Assembly (NCBI GenBank): GCA_021209875.1
Contig: JAGYVD010000005.1
Location: 1,488,001 to 1,552,000, forward strand
DNA from: Rosellinia necatrix
Taxonomy: Eukaryota; Ascomycota; Sordariomycetes; Xylariales; Xylariaceae
Direction: 5' to 3'
Length of the DNA stretch: 64,000 nucleotides
The number at the start of each line of letters is the position of its first letter. Positions within the stretch are counted from its first letter, which is position 1. Made by a program: the position numbers and the translations under genes. The notes beneath the pieces were generated by a model. The model saw only the letters and a program-made list of their open reading frames with translations, ran no database searches and had not been told where the DNA came from. This document shows, in pieces, positions 35,978-47,552 of this stretch.

Positions 35978-38526
35978 ATGAAGACGACAAGCCTGACTCC
36001 CAACGCCCTGAAATCCATCAAGATCCCAAAGCGAGATGATGGCCGCGTTATCTTGCATTTTGTATGTGGCACGTTCATTTCATCCATATCGTTTCGTTTC
36101 GCTCATCCGTCCAATTGTGTACGATATATCGTGAATTACTACCCCCTTTTCCAACGCCTCTCTGTCGTACACAACATATACATACATACACATAGCATAT
36201 AACACAGCGTATCGTCTCGCATCACATTGTATACAAATCATGTTTCTATTTTTTATTTTCTTTTTCCTTTTTTTTTTTTTAATCACACAGCGGGATATCA
36301 GAGTTTCGTTGGACTCCTCCTTCCTATACATAGTCAGCTCAACAATACACTACCTAATAATACCCACCGCCCTTTACACACCCACCCACCCCTTCTCATA
36401 CCGCAACTCATGCACCCAACAACCACTACTACCACCACCACCACCACCACCAACGCATAACCTTAACCATAAACCATGTATCTATTAATAACACAAACCC
36501 CGCACCCGCCGCCCAGGACTATGACTGCTTCTACGCCAGCGTCTTCGAGAACGAGAGCCCGTCGCTGCGGTCCCAGCCCCTCGGCGTGCAGCAGAAGAGC
36601 ATCCTCGCGACGTGCAACTACGTGGCGCGGGCGCGGGGCGTGGCGAAGCTGATGACCGTCGCCGAGGCCCGGCGCGCCTGCCCGGACCTGGTGCTCGTCA
36701 ACGGCGAGGACCTGGGCCGGTTCCGCGCCGTCTCGCGCCGGCTCTGGGCCTTCCTGCGCGCGCACGCCTGGGGCCGGCGCGCCGAGCGCCTCGGGCTCGA
36801 CGAGGTCTTCCTCGACGTCACCGACGTCGTCGCCTACAACGCCGACATCCTCAGCCGCCGCGCGCCCGCCTTCTTCCACCTCGACCGCGCCGACCCGGTG
36901 AAAGGGTTCGCGTTCGACCCCTCGCGCTTCCGCGGCTGCGTGCGCTCCGCCGCCGCCGTGGTGGACGATAAAGGAGACGGAGTAGTGGCCGCCGTCGAGG
37001 TGGATTTCGGGAACCCGCTCTCCGTCCGCCTCATGCTCGCCTCGCACCTCGCCGGCTACCTGCGCCAGCGGCTCGACGAGGACTTCGGCTACACCTCGAG
37101 CGGCGGCGTCTGCACGAGTAAGCTCCTCGCGAAGCTGGCTGGCAGCGTGAACAAGCCGAACAACCAGACGACGCTCCTCGTGGTGGCAGCGACCAAGGGG
37201 GGTGGCGGCAACGGCAGGGAGGAGGAGGAGGAGGATGTAGTCGGGGCCTTCATGGACGCCCACAGCATCCGCAAGGTGCCGGGGATCGGGTCGCGGACCG
37301 CGCAGCTGATCGAGGAGTACCTGCTCGGCCAGCCCGCCGAGCGCCGCGACCGCTACGGCGGCGCCGTGACGGTCGGCGACGTCCGGCGGCGCCCCGGCAT
37401 GTCGGCGGACGTGCTGGAGCGGATCCTCGGCCGGCCGGGCGCGGAGCGCGGTGGCGGCGACAAGGTCTGGGGCCTGCTCCACGGCGTCGACGCGTCCGAG
37501 GTGAAGGGGGCCGGCGACGTGCCGACCCAGATCTCCGTCGAGGACACCTACATGGCCCGCCCCCTCCAGACCCCCGCCGAGGTCGCCCGCGAGCTGCACG
37601 CCCTCGCCACCTCGCTCGTCCGCCGCATGCGCGAAGACCTCACCGAGGCGGATGTCGAATCCCCTACCAACACCACCACGACGGCGGCGGCGACGGCGAC
37701 GCGCTGGCTCGCGTACCCCAAGACCCTACGCCTCTCCACCCGGACGAAGCCGAAACAGACTGTCGGGAGCAGCAGCGCCGCCACTGCCGAGGCTCCGAAC
37801 TTCAGCCGCTCGTCCCGCAGCGCGCCGCTACCGAGTTTCGTCTTCCACCTCTCCTCTTCCTCCTCTTCCTCCTCCTCCGGCGCCCCGGCGTGCGAGGAGA
37901 TCGCCGAGCGCCTCGTCGCGGAGACCCTGCACCCGCTCTTCCGCCGCCTGCACCCGGAGCGCCGCGGCGGCTGGAACCTCGCGCTGCTCAACGTCTGCGC
38001 GACCAACATGGTCCCCGTGGCAGGCGGCGCCGGGACCGGGACTGGCGCCGGCGCTGCCGCCCCAGGCCGAGATATCGGCCGCATGTTCCGCACCCAGGGG
38101 GACGTCCTGCGCGAGTGGACCGTCTACGACCCCTCGCCACCGCCGCCGCCGCCGCCGGCGCCTGCGTCTCCTCGTGTACCCGCCGAGCCCGGGATCGGGG
38201 CCAGGCGGTATGTAAACGCATATATGGCAGGCGAGGAGGGGGGGAAGGAGGAGGTGCAGCAGCGCCACGAAAGGGTTGCGGTGGGCGGCGGTGACAACCC
38301 GTCGGGCGATGCAAAGGCTGAAGACGACGATGACGACGATGACGACGACGACGACGACAACGACAACAACGACAACAACGAAGAAGATGACGATGCTGAT
38401 GCTGATGTTGATGATGCTTGGGAGGAACAGGAAGATTTAGACTCGCATCGGTGCCGGATTTGCGAGCGGCCAATCCCCGCATTCGCAATAGCGGCGCACG
38501 AGCGATTCCATTCTATGGATGATTGA
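35978..38526 (+). CDS. Y-family DNA polymerase, iota type, with C-terminal UBZ-like finger
   Basis: Translesion polymerase acting at damaged templates in the nucleus. Two exons, 35978-36061 and 36517-38526, giving 697 aa. The join gives ILHF-DYDCFYASV, the first metal-binding motif. GVQQKSILATCNYVARARGV and LVLVNGEDLGRFR match the fingers/palm of pol iota; RLGLDEVFLDVTD (~residues 120-132) holds the second acidic pair. SIRKVPGIGSRTAQLIEEYL is the helix-hairpin-helix. A little-finger region follows, then a long Asp/Asn acidic tract (~residues 620-660) and CRICERPIPAFAIAAHERFH, a C2H2 ubiquitin-binding-type finger at the very end. That finger would recruit the enzyme to ubiquitinated PCNA. The intron is unusually long (455 nt), with T- and CAC-rich runs. 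Exon 2 is extremely GC-rich. Confidence 0.9.
36422..36453 (+). repeat. CAC trinucleotide run inside the polymerase intron
   Basis: Run of ACTACTACC followed by CACCACC repeats, in the 3' half of the 455-nt intron, about 65 bp before the acceptor. Confidence 0.85.
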
Positions 38527-39064
38527 GACGGGCGACTAAACTTACGCGCTTGGGCCTTAACTGACCTCGTCTCTTGCTTTCTTTCCTATTGATTTGTAAG
38601 GTATTCCATCAAGGATATCGTGAGAAACGTAAGTTGCCATTCGATAGGGGAAAGGAGTCGATTTCATCGCGAATATTTCGATTCATCGAGATCTTATTGT
38701 TGAGGTTATATACATCTACCCCTGTTATTTGGCAATAATGCATTCACTTCGTAATCATGCGTCACTCTGTAGGAGCGGAGGGATTTTGTTGCAGTTTCTC
38801 ACTGCACCCTCGCTCTACGAAACCGCTGGGCTTGCCTAGAGTTGTATAAAAGTTTGGGTATATTGAACACGAATGCCTCGGGGGACCGCCCCAGATCCAA
38901 CCTAGCTTTTGAGGTGACCGCCGCCGCAACGCTCCCGGTGCTTCCAACGTCTCCTCTTTATGATCCGGCCATACTATGCTCCCAGCCTTGAACTCCTTGA
39001 ACGCCGATGAAATAGCAAATAGAAGCGGGCTGTCTTTCATAAAGTCGGACTAAATATAGGCGGA
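38527..39064. other. Convergent 3' flanks
   Basis: A 538 bp interval between the polymerase stop and the bHLH stop codon. A 92-codon minus-strand frame (38762-39040) has no recognisable content. Likely two 3' UTRs. Confidence 0.4.
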
Positions 39065-40495
39065 CTAGGGCGAGGGCGTTTGTTTGGAATCCAACATTTG
39101 GTTTCCTTTTATCAGCGATTCCAGCCACTCTCCGGCTATGTTAAGCATAGTGCTCTTGCTATATCCGCTATTTGGTAGGTTTGGGACGATAAAACTAAGA
39201 TCATCGAATCCTTTTTTAATCGCCCCTCGTCGTTTTTGTTCGCTCTTGATATGATTTTCCCGCTTTTGAGCATCGGTCAAGTTCTCGCGTGGGGGTTTGG
39301 ACTGGCCGGGCGCGGACTTCCGTCGTTTCCCGGAAGCTTCCTGCAGTACCTGAGATGATCCGGATAATCCATTGAGGTCGACTTTGGATTTACGTTTTCT
39401 TGCCGCCGCTTTCGACGTCGATGCCACTGCCTGGTCTCCGTCCTCATCTCGATCTATCCCGATCGTGCTTTTCCTACGCTTCCTTGAGGGTGTAGCCGCA
39501 TTTTCTTCTGTTTGAGCTCGCCCATTAGAATTTTCTAGTGTTGTATGTGTAGGAGTTTCTCCGCCCCTTATTGGACTTGAGGCTCGAGTATTCGGAATAC
39601 TGCTGGTGAACTTTAAGGCTTCCCTTGTAGTGACTATCCGCTTCTTCTCAAGAGCCTCACTTGATTCGTGTTGCGGAGGTACAAACCGTTGGTCCCTGCC
39701 AAAAAGAGAATCAGACCCCCATTGCAGTTCTGTTTCTGCTGAGCGCTGGGCAATCTCTTGGCATCCAAATATCATGTCAGTGAAAAGCGTATCAGCTTCG
39801 TTGGATCTCGCGGGCTGAACGAGCCGAACGGGGTCGTTATGGAGCTGTCCCAGATGGGATTGTGAAACCGGGCTCCTATGATCCCTTACGGGCTGTATAT
39901 TTGATTGTGGATGGAATCCGTTAGGAGTGTTTGCGTGAGGCGAATATGTGTTTGAATGGCTGCATTGTATCGCCGTTAGAATTGAGGCAGCATCTGTCTG
40001 TGTATTCTGTTCCATCGGCACGTGGAAACTCCTTTGGTTATGGAAGGGCTGGGGGGACTGCTGGGGAAAGTTATGTGGCGTTGGTTGGGACTGGGGTCGA
40101 GGTTGTTGGTGCAGGGGCGAAGCCAGCAGCGGCCGTGCAGGTAGACGCATTTGCGACGACAGCGGAGGCGCCGGCGGCGGCGGCATCGTGTTATGCCTAA
40201 ATATATGAACGTTCTCGAAGCCTGAGGGGGATGCCCCATTCATAGTAGCCGGGGTCAAATCGAGGGGAGGCTGTGGTCCGAAAGACGTCGAATGGCCGAG
40301 CAAGTTAGGTGCCAACCCATGGAACCAGTCGTGAGTAAAAGACAGGCCTTCGCCGAACGATTGCGTACTGTATCCATTTGACTCCATCCCGGTAAAGAAG
40401 CTCCCTAGCAGGTGACTGTCGTTTTGATTTAAGATTGGATCATACCGGGGGGAGGGAGGTCTGTAAAGGATTTCATCGTAGAGGCCATCTGCCAT
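39065..40495 (-). CDS. bHLH transcription factor
   Basis: 476 aa from ATG 40495 (MADGLYDEILYRPPSP). The open frame extends 23 codons further upstream without an ATG, so an additional 5' exon cannot be excluded. The C-terminal ~75 residues are a basic helix-loop-helix: basic region RENHIKSEQKRRGAIKKGF, helix 1 into FDDLSFIVPNL, loop PNSGYSK, helix 2 STMLNIAGEWLESLIKGN. The His-Glu-Arg positions fit an E-box binder. The rest is Pro/Gln/Ser-rich and disordered, with a basic patch (PSRKRRKSTIGIDRDEDGD) and KRRKSAPG before the domain. The domain type resembles Ino4/Max-like fungal factors that act as dimers; target genes are unknown. Confidence 0.85.
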   Translation of the reverse strand: MADGLYDEILYRPPSPRYDPILNQNDSHLLGSFFTGMESNGYSTQSFGEGLSFTHDWFHGLAPNLLGHSTSFGPQPPLDLTPATMNGASPSGFENVHIFRHNTMPPPPAPPLSSQMRLPARPLLASPLHQQPRPQSQPTPHNFPQQSPQPFHNQRSFHVPMEQNTQTDAASILTAIQCSHSNTYSPHANTPNGFHPQSNIQPVRDHRSPVSQSHLGQLHNDPVRLVQPARSNEADTLFTDMIFGCQEIAQRSAETELQWGSDSLFGRDQRFVPPQHESSEALEKKRIVTTREALKFTSSIPNTRASSPIRGGETPTHTTLENSNGRAQTEENAATPSRKRRKSTIGIDRDEDGDQAVASTSKAAARKRKSKVDLNGLSGSSQVLQEASGKRRKSAPGQSKPPRENLTDAQKRENHIKSEQKRRGAIKKGFDDLSFIVPNLPNSGYSKSTMLNIAGEWLESLIKGNQMLDSKQTPSP

Positions 40496-40757
40496 ATTCG
40501 AGATTAGAGTGCTGTCGAGGGGTAGAGAGAGAATGGAGACAAGACTGCCAAGGAAGCTTGACAAAAGCGTTAAAAATTATGCTTACAGCCAAAGGGCAGG
40601 TTGTCCTCGGACATGTCTGATGATGAAGCCATCGTGGGGACTGTATACCCGCGCGGCAGCGGACATGAGGGCTTTCCGTGCTCGGATTTATTGCGCAAGA
40701 CGGGAAGAAGCCGCCGGTGGCTGCTGTGAGCCCTTCCCGTGAGGGGCGATCACACTG

Positions 40758-40796
40758 CTCCTGCAAACTACTCCTGCAAACTACTCCTGCAAACTA
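40758..40796 (+). repeat. 13-bp perfect tandem repeat, 3 copies
   Basis: CTCCTGCAAACTA at 40758-40770, 40771-40783 and 40784-40796, with no mismatches. It lies about 260-300 bp upstream of the proposed bHLH start codon. Confidence 0.97.
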
Positions 40797-42593
40797 ACTG
40801 GTTGGGGTCTATCCGTCGTACGGGGAGGACTGGCTGCGACGCGGCATTGACATTGACACTGGCGGTCTCTTGCTTCACGGCGAGGCGGATCTCGAGCAGC
40901 GAAAAAGATCTTCCGGTCGGAATACGGGAAAGCAAACAGGGCTCAAGTGACTGGTACTGCTGCCGCCGTCGTCACGTCGTCACACCGTCGTCGTTCCCGA
41001 CCCGTCCCGTCGTAGTTGCGGCTGTCGTGGCGAGACTGGCCGGAATAGAGTTGAAGTAACGAAGGCCGTCAGTCTCACAGCGCATTATCGGAATCGAACT
41101 ATGTCGAAGGAGGGGGTCGTCGTGGAAGCATAACCAACAAACACCGAGGCGGTATATGATACGGAATGCGGCACCGAATGTGCTCAGCAGTGTCGCCTTT
41201 TGTTGACAGCTTCGGGGGGGTGACGTGCAATGCTGTGGTCGACTACCTTGGAATGATAGACCATGGAATGCCGTGGTATGATGGATGACTGAGCACCCGA
41301 ACCTTGGAGCCTTGGCCTAAACTGTAGACAAGTAAGTGGTGCTCTTCCCCGGCGGGGGGTGTATCCCTACGGGCTGCAGACACCCAGATGGACTCGGGAG
41401 CAAGGACGACGAGGGCTCGGGAAGGACAGGTCAGGTCGAAGGATCATCCAGCACAAGCACTTTCATGGCAGTCAACGCCGGGTATGTGTGGGGGTTGGTC
41501 GAGCATTATAACGCCGCCCTGTGGGAAGTGTACACTAGGTAGGAATTGTAGGAGCGCAGCGGGTAGGTCTGCTGCACACCTGCCTAGGTACGCTAACAGC
41601 TCAAGGACGGACCCAAGTACCAAGGTAGGCCACCACTCATGTAACCTGGGCAGAGACCTGGGTTCGCAACTGCCCGCCAAATATCAGGGACAGGCCGGCC
41701 CCACCCACGCACAGCCAGGTGCCCAGTTGTGTTGTGTTGTGCCGTGTGCCTTGGCAGCATACCTTGGTAGTGCAGGCAGTGTGTGCACCACCTCGGTACT
41801 TTCCTACCGTGCCTAGGGTATCTACTACAACCAGGCCAAGCCGCAGCCTGTCAGGTTACAAATAAAAAAAAGATGTCCATCTACCTCAAGTCCCCAATAC
41901 CCGAGAATCAGCTTCGCCTCTGGTAAAGACGCAAGGCAACGACATTTTTGTGAAGCAGGGTTTGGATCGGAAATAAGTTCGCTTGGTATTCTTCCACCCT
42001 CGACATAAGAATGCTGCTTGAGCAAAACAATTAGTTATACTTAGTTAGCTATTAACTAACTAACTAACTAGTTACCCAATTATATTACCTATGTTGACAT
42101 AAGATTTATCCTGTTCGTTTGGGCAGCTTAGAATTTTTTTATTTTTTTTATTTTTTTTAAAAAAAAACAACCCTGCTTATTTTTCCTTCCCAAGTTGGAT
42201 GAATAGGATTAATGTGACAGGTCGTCCCGATACACAAGAATGCTTAGCCAATGCAGGTAGGCCTTTTTATACCTGCCCGAGGTCATAGGTTACTGGCTCC
42301 CTCCTTAGAGAGGCGTTACGTTACCCTGCTGTAGACTCTTCCCAGTTCTTGGAATGGGTTTGGTATGCACATCCTCGGTTCTATAATATAGTAGTGAGCC
42401 CCCGGGAGTTTTCGAGGCAAGGCAAGGTAAGGCCAGGAAAACAACCCTTTTCCTAAAGGAATGAATTGCAGCGGGCATGGTCATGATGATGTTGTTTAGC
42501 TACAGCGAGGGAAAGAAAGTAGAAAATCCGGTTACGTGCTCTCATGTGTCTCCATGGGTGCTCATGTGTGCCAATTTGGTGCTGATGATGTGT

Positions 42594-42692
42594 TTGTGTG
42601 TGTATGTGTGTGTGTATATGTGTGTGTGTATGTGTGTGGGTGGGTGGGTGTGTTGTGTGTGTTGTGTGTGTGTGTGTGTGTATATGTGTGTT
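42594..42692 (+). repeat. (TG)n-rich microsatellite
   Basis: About 100 bp of interrupted TG repeats (TGTGTGTATGTGTG, TGGGTGGGTGGGTG, then TGTGTGTGTGTG), producing spurious Val/Cys and His/Thr frames. Confidence 0.93.
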
Positions 42693-45600
42693 CATGCACC
42701 CCGCGCTATGGGGACTGCTGGGCAGCCACGATGTTTTGCAGACTACACACACGTAGCTCGAAATCGCTTAGCTACAGTTAATGAATTAGCAATCCCATCC
42801 AATCTCATCATCTCGTGTGTTGAGGGGGCGCTGTGCGATCCCGTCGTATTATCTCCTCATCTAGGCGCCCCATAAGACCGACCACGACTACCGAGGCAGT
42901 ATGTACAAGTAGGTATGCATGCAGTAGGTATACACTTGAGGAGCCCCTAGCCGAGCACGAAAGAGTTACGAGCATAGGAAGCCAGACTCCACGGACGCCC
43001 TTGCATACAAGGCGAAAATAGGGTTAACCTTACGCACAGTTATATACCTACCTAAAGATAAGATACAATGAGATAGGCATGTCATGGTATTAGAGCTCGG
43101 CACTCACAGCTCACTTAAGTACAAATACCTCAAATACCCAACCTACCTATAGATATCTTATCTTGCATCTCTTAGACCGTGGTAAGTTTATAGATGCTTC
43201 TCCTATGCGGAGACCCCATGCACTAGGTCGGGTGCTTGAGGTACGGCACTGTGATCCCAGTTCTGAACACGGGATGGTCGGTCAAGTATGCATCTGTGAT
43301 AGGTCTGGCAATATCTGTTGCCATATTTCTTACAATATTTCGATATTCATCTAGTCGTGGATTTGGCGAGGCGAACCTCAAGCATCTATGCTACAAGCGC
43401 TGCTATAGATGTTGCCTCTTATTATCTCCTGTGCATAAAGCCTTGATAGGTTCGCGGCGGTGTCAATAGAGGTAGAGTTGAGGCATCATCACATGCCAAA
43501 GTTTTCGGTCCTAAACGTCCTAAACCATCGGTCCGTTTTATCACCCTCCGGGATCTCTTTCAATCTCTAGTCAAATACTGGTCTAGATGGGCGCTATGTA
43601 TAGAGCGGCATTCTATAATGACAACACTAGCCATGTTTGTCGGCACTAATATAGCGCACTACTACCACACTACCATTCACCTCCTGGCGCCTTCATGCAA
43701 ACTACCTACCTAGGAAGTAAGCAAGTGCATGCCAGTACAGTAAGTAGGCCCTGCTAGCACTGCTAGTACTTCGTACACTGGATTAGTGGTGTATGTATGT
43801 GGTATTCCGGTCGTGCAACACCTCTGTGCAGTACCCAGAGTCTACATAATCCCGGAGCTAGTCTAGGGATCGCCAGCAGGGACACTTAGTACCCGCCAGT
43901 ACATAGTATTCTGTGATCTCCCGCAAGGTACCCTAATGCATATTCCCTCAGGTACCGTATGTCGATGTATGCATTGGACTCCGGGTCCCCTCCTGTCCTG
44001 GAGACAACATTTCCAACAAATCTGCTAGAGGCCGTACCTAAGACTCATTCTTCTTACTTTGCAAGGGTCTCGTTGTGACTGACCTGTACCAAGCTGTGTC
44101 GATGTCCCTGCCGGGGGGTAGACCTAGTTAAAAAGATATTTCAAAAGGGTACAAGTTAATGGTACAAGTTAATGGGCGCTGCTACAGCCATAGACACACG
44201 ACGGAAGCCTTGGTTACCGTATAGTCTTTTATGCACTTGTTGATGAACTACCTAGTTCCGGGGAAGCTTAGGTAAATACGCAGAATCATCTATCTCGGAA
44301 AGGAAGCCACAGCACCTATCTGTTCTTTTCCCACCTTTATTATTATTAAACTGACGAGAAGCATGCCTACCATAGTTATAACGGGAGAAACAGTTGCTAC
44401 TATCGTACTACCAATGGGATCCTATAACATGTACCTATTCGTATAATTCTCCCTCTATAGTCAATCAATCCCCAGACTTATAATACGGCATCCTACGCAA
44501 GATCCGTACTTAGTAGTAAACCACCCCCTGCCGGCCTAGCAGTATTCAACCAGACCCGCAGTTCAGCAGGCAATCAACTCATCGCAACTGGAACTTGAAC
44601 TTGAGTACCGATAACTAACTTCCCCGCCACATAATTACCCCCAACAGGCCCCAGGCGGTGCCACATCCCCGTGCGAGTCAACGTTGAGTCGGCTCTATAT
44701 TCTATTATATGTTGATACGGACGTATTTATCTCAATGACTAGCAAAATCACACAACACGCGCGCCTCTCTAAATAATCTGTAGGCAGCAGCGGTACATTA
44801 CTGCTCTATCAAAGGCGGAAGAGATCCTTCAGCCCCTCCGAGCTCTTATGTGAAGATAAATTAATTTTAGAGAGTGCTTGATCATTAGCCAAGTTTTTGT
44901 TACACTACGTACTCCTTCCTGTATTCTAAGCCCATCGACAGTATCACATTGACACCCGCTGGTTTGATCCCCCGCAGACGGTGGGCAGGTAAGAGAATAC
45001 CAACGGAGCGTTAATTAAAATAATAGAAGGGCGATTAGGAAGTGACTCCTCACCCGCAACTATCACAAGTCATGCTAGTGAGGCTTTCCCTAGCTTCGCT
45101 CACTCCTTACAGCGAGTTTTATGGGGATACCTACGCTCGTCTTCTATTCCGTGCTCTGTTCATGGTGCTCCTGTGCCTTGGGCGCAGATTCAACTCATCC
45201 TGACGGGTATCGCTAATGGACTCGGTGTGTGAATATATTTTGATGAAATACTGGAATACTCAACAAAGAGTTGTGTACCTCTATGGGGCCAGCTATCGCT
45301 ACTACCTTGGACATCGCTACTAGGCTCATTATTCTCTATTAGACACTGCGAAGTAACTACTTTTGATGTTCGACACAATATCTGCGGTCCCACACCTCTG
45401 GTTCCGTACCTACTTATGGACTGACAGGAATGCCGTCATTGCCAGTCTTTAACTTGATCATACGGATTGGCATGTATTAGTCGCTCGCGTCTGTCATGCA
45501 TAGGTTAACGCTTGCACTTGAATGAGGGTGATATCTAAGATATCTGAGGTGACGCCCATAGCATGGAATGATAACTAGTGTTTGGTTTCTATTTATTGAA

Positions 45601-47552
45601 CACGCACTCCATTGAGAATTGGTATTGTTTGGGACTTCCACGTTCCAACCGTGCGAGGCTCCTATTTGCACATATTGTTACGGCCGAATTGAATATTGAT
45701 TAGATAGACTTTACCACTCGAGTTCTTGAGCGCATCGGTATTGCTTTGGTTTTGTTTTGGAAGCGGTTGTCGTAACGCGGCCGCGACAACGTACAAGTAC
45801 GTGCAAACGGCCAACTGTTCAGTGCTCGACATAATCATGCTTCGCTCCTGCCATCGGGGGTAGTGGTATGGTCGAAATATAAGGCCGTATTCCTGTCTTG
45901 TGACACCACATATTCGTTGCTATTTCGTGAGGACCAAGAAAGAGGAATCGAGCAGTTAACGGTATCAATATGGATATCTATGTATCCAAATAGGAACGAC
46001 ACATAATGGGCATACGGGCAGCGTATAGAAAACGAGCAGATTAGTATGACAGAGCACGAGTCTTTGAGTACAGTGAGAAAGGTATGGATGGACGCTCTTG
46101 AGAGAAGGTTCCCTATCCTTAGCAGCCAGAAACAGCAATGTCGTATGCAGTGTCGTATGCAGTGCGACCATAAGATGTGTTGCTGACTATGGTAGATACC
46201 TAAGTAAGCACCTAATCTACCTGGGTACTTAAGGTACTCACTTATATATAAGTAAGCAGGTAGACGGATCAGTACTGAATCAGGTACGATTGAACAATTG
46301 GTATCACCTACATTTTGTATCAATAAGAGGCATGATATAGGTAAACAATCAACACCTGGGCTTCCCGATATGCGTCCTCCCAGGTTGTCACACGGACCAA
46401 GGAATGCTAAGATACCTGTTGGGAAGCAACAGCACATTAGGGAAGCCAACATGCATGAGGCTGGAAGGTCGACTGACTACCCGTAGGAATAAGGGTTCGG
46501 GCTGTGGAAACTCACTGTGTAAGGATCGGGCATAAATAGCTGCCCGAGCCAGGATAGCTAGATCTTCCTACTTTCATCTTTATCGCTCCTTGAGACCAAA
46601 GAAGATTATTATGAATATGAAGCAATTATTACCCTTCCAAGCCAAGCCTTGTCACACAGGTAGATCGATTATCATCCTCCCCTAGCAGAGGTCAGCTAAA
46701 TATAAATAATAAGTAAGTAGGTAGATAGACGAGGCAGCCAAAGCCTCTTCACAAGAAAAAGGGCGGCCGCGCTAATTGCCTACTGACGGCGGTCGGGTGC
46801 CCGGATGTCAGCCTCGATTTTCCCCTGGCACCAATAGGAGCCGCAGTGTAGCTAAATTAAGTACTGAGGTAGGTACGCAATTCTGCTAGCAGCAGTTTTG
46901 GTTGGTGGCGATGCAAGGTTTCGAAACCAACCGCGCGTCGATTCGACATGACAAAAAGCAAAGAGGTTGACAATACGGGGAAACTGCCACCCCCCTCCTG
47001 TCTCCTTTCCCTCTGGGGACTAGCAGTTGTCCCAATACTGAATAATCACGAGCTATTAAGTAGTAAAAGTAGTAGAACTAGATAAAAAGTATCCCCCGCG
47101 TTGGTCGCTCGCCGGCCGCTGAGACTAGACGGGTGCGCCCCCCTCCCCCCTCCTTTACGGCATTTCACTAACAAACTAACATCTCCCTATATCCCTATAT
47201 CCCCCCTTCTTCTACCTCTCATGGAAAGCTAAGACGAAGACCCTTGCAGCACGGGGCAGTGCCTCAGCTCCCCTTATCATCCAGTAATTAGTGTGTTTTG
47301 ACAACTGGTGTTATTGTTCATGCATAGCAAGCAAATATCTAACCGACACACTATTAATTCACGTCTGCCCCCCCTCCCGCCTTCTCCTGCCACGGTTTAG
47401 ATAACACCTGGCTCTCCGTTCTGATTACAACGTCTGGCCATTTCCATCAAAGGTCTCGGTGGCATCGCTGCATAGGATTATAACCCTCTGTATAACGCTC
47501 TCACCACTTTGTCTCTATATCCATATACTTCTTCCTTGCAATCTTCGAGAAC

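Larger units (their letters stand above)
40496..47552. other. 7 kb gene-free region
   Basis: The longest stretch without a supported gene outside the transposons. The left end is the bHLH promoter, with a 13-bp triplicate repeat. A TG-rich microsatellite lies at 42594-42692. Many TAGGTAC-type palindromes occur at 43.0-46.9 kb. A 205-codon minus-strand frame at 45835-46452 has no recognisable domain, and its Leu-Tyr-rich stretches derive from TAGGTA-type repeats. No TIR or LTR pair was found. Confidence 0.5.

Noticed and set aside
36463..37599. 378-codon minus-strand open frame opposite the polymerase
   Set aside because: It is the antisense shadow of a GC-rich coding exon. The translation is low-complexity (Gly/Ala/Val/Arg/Glu/His) without domains, while the plus strand encodes a clear polymerase.
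42050..42175. Short AT-rich stretch with TTAACTAAC repeats and A/T runs as a third RIP block
   Set aside because: Too short, without terminal repeats, and CpA/TpG are still common on both sides.
42453..42875. Cys/Val- and His/Thr-repeat proteins
   Set aside because: Translation of the TG microsatellite.
45835..46452. 205-codon minus-strand frame in the gene-free region
   Set aside because: No recognisable domain; Leu/Tyr/Cys-rich stretches come from TAGGTA-type and CGTATGCAGTG duplicated DNA. Kept only as a note in the gap entry.
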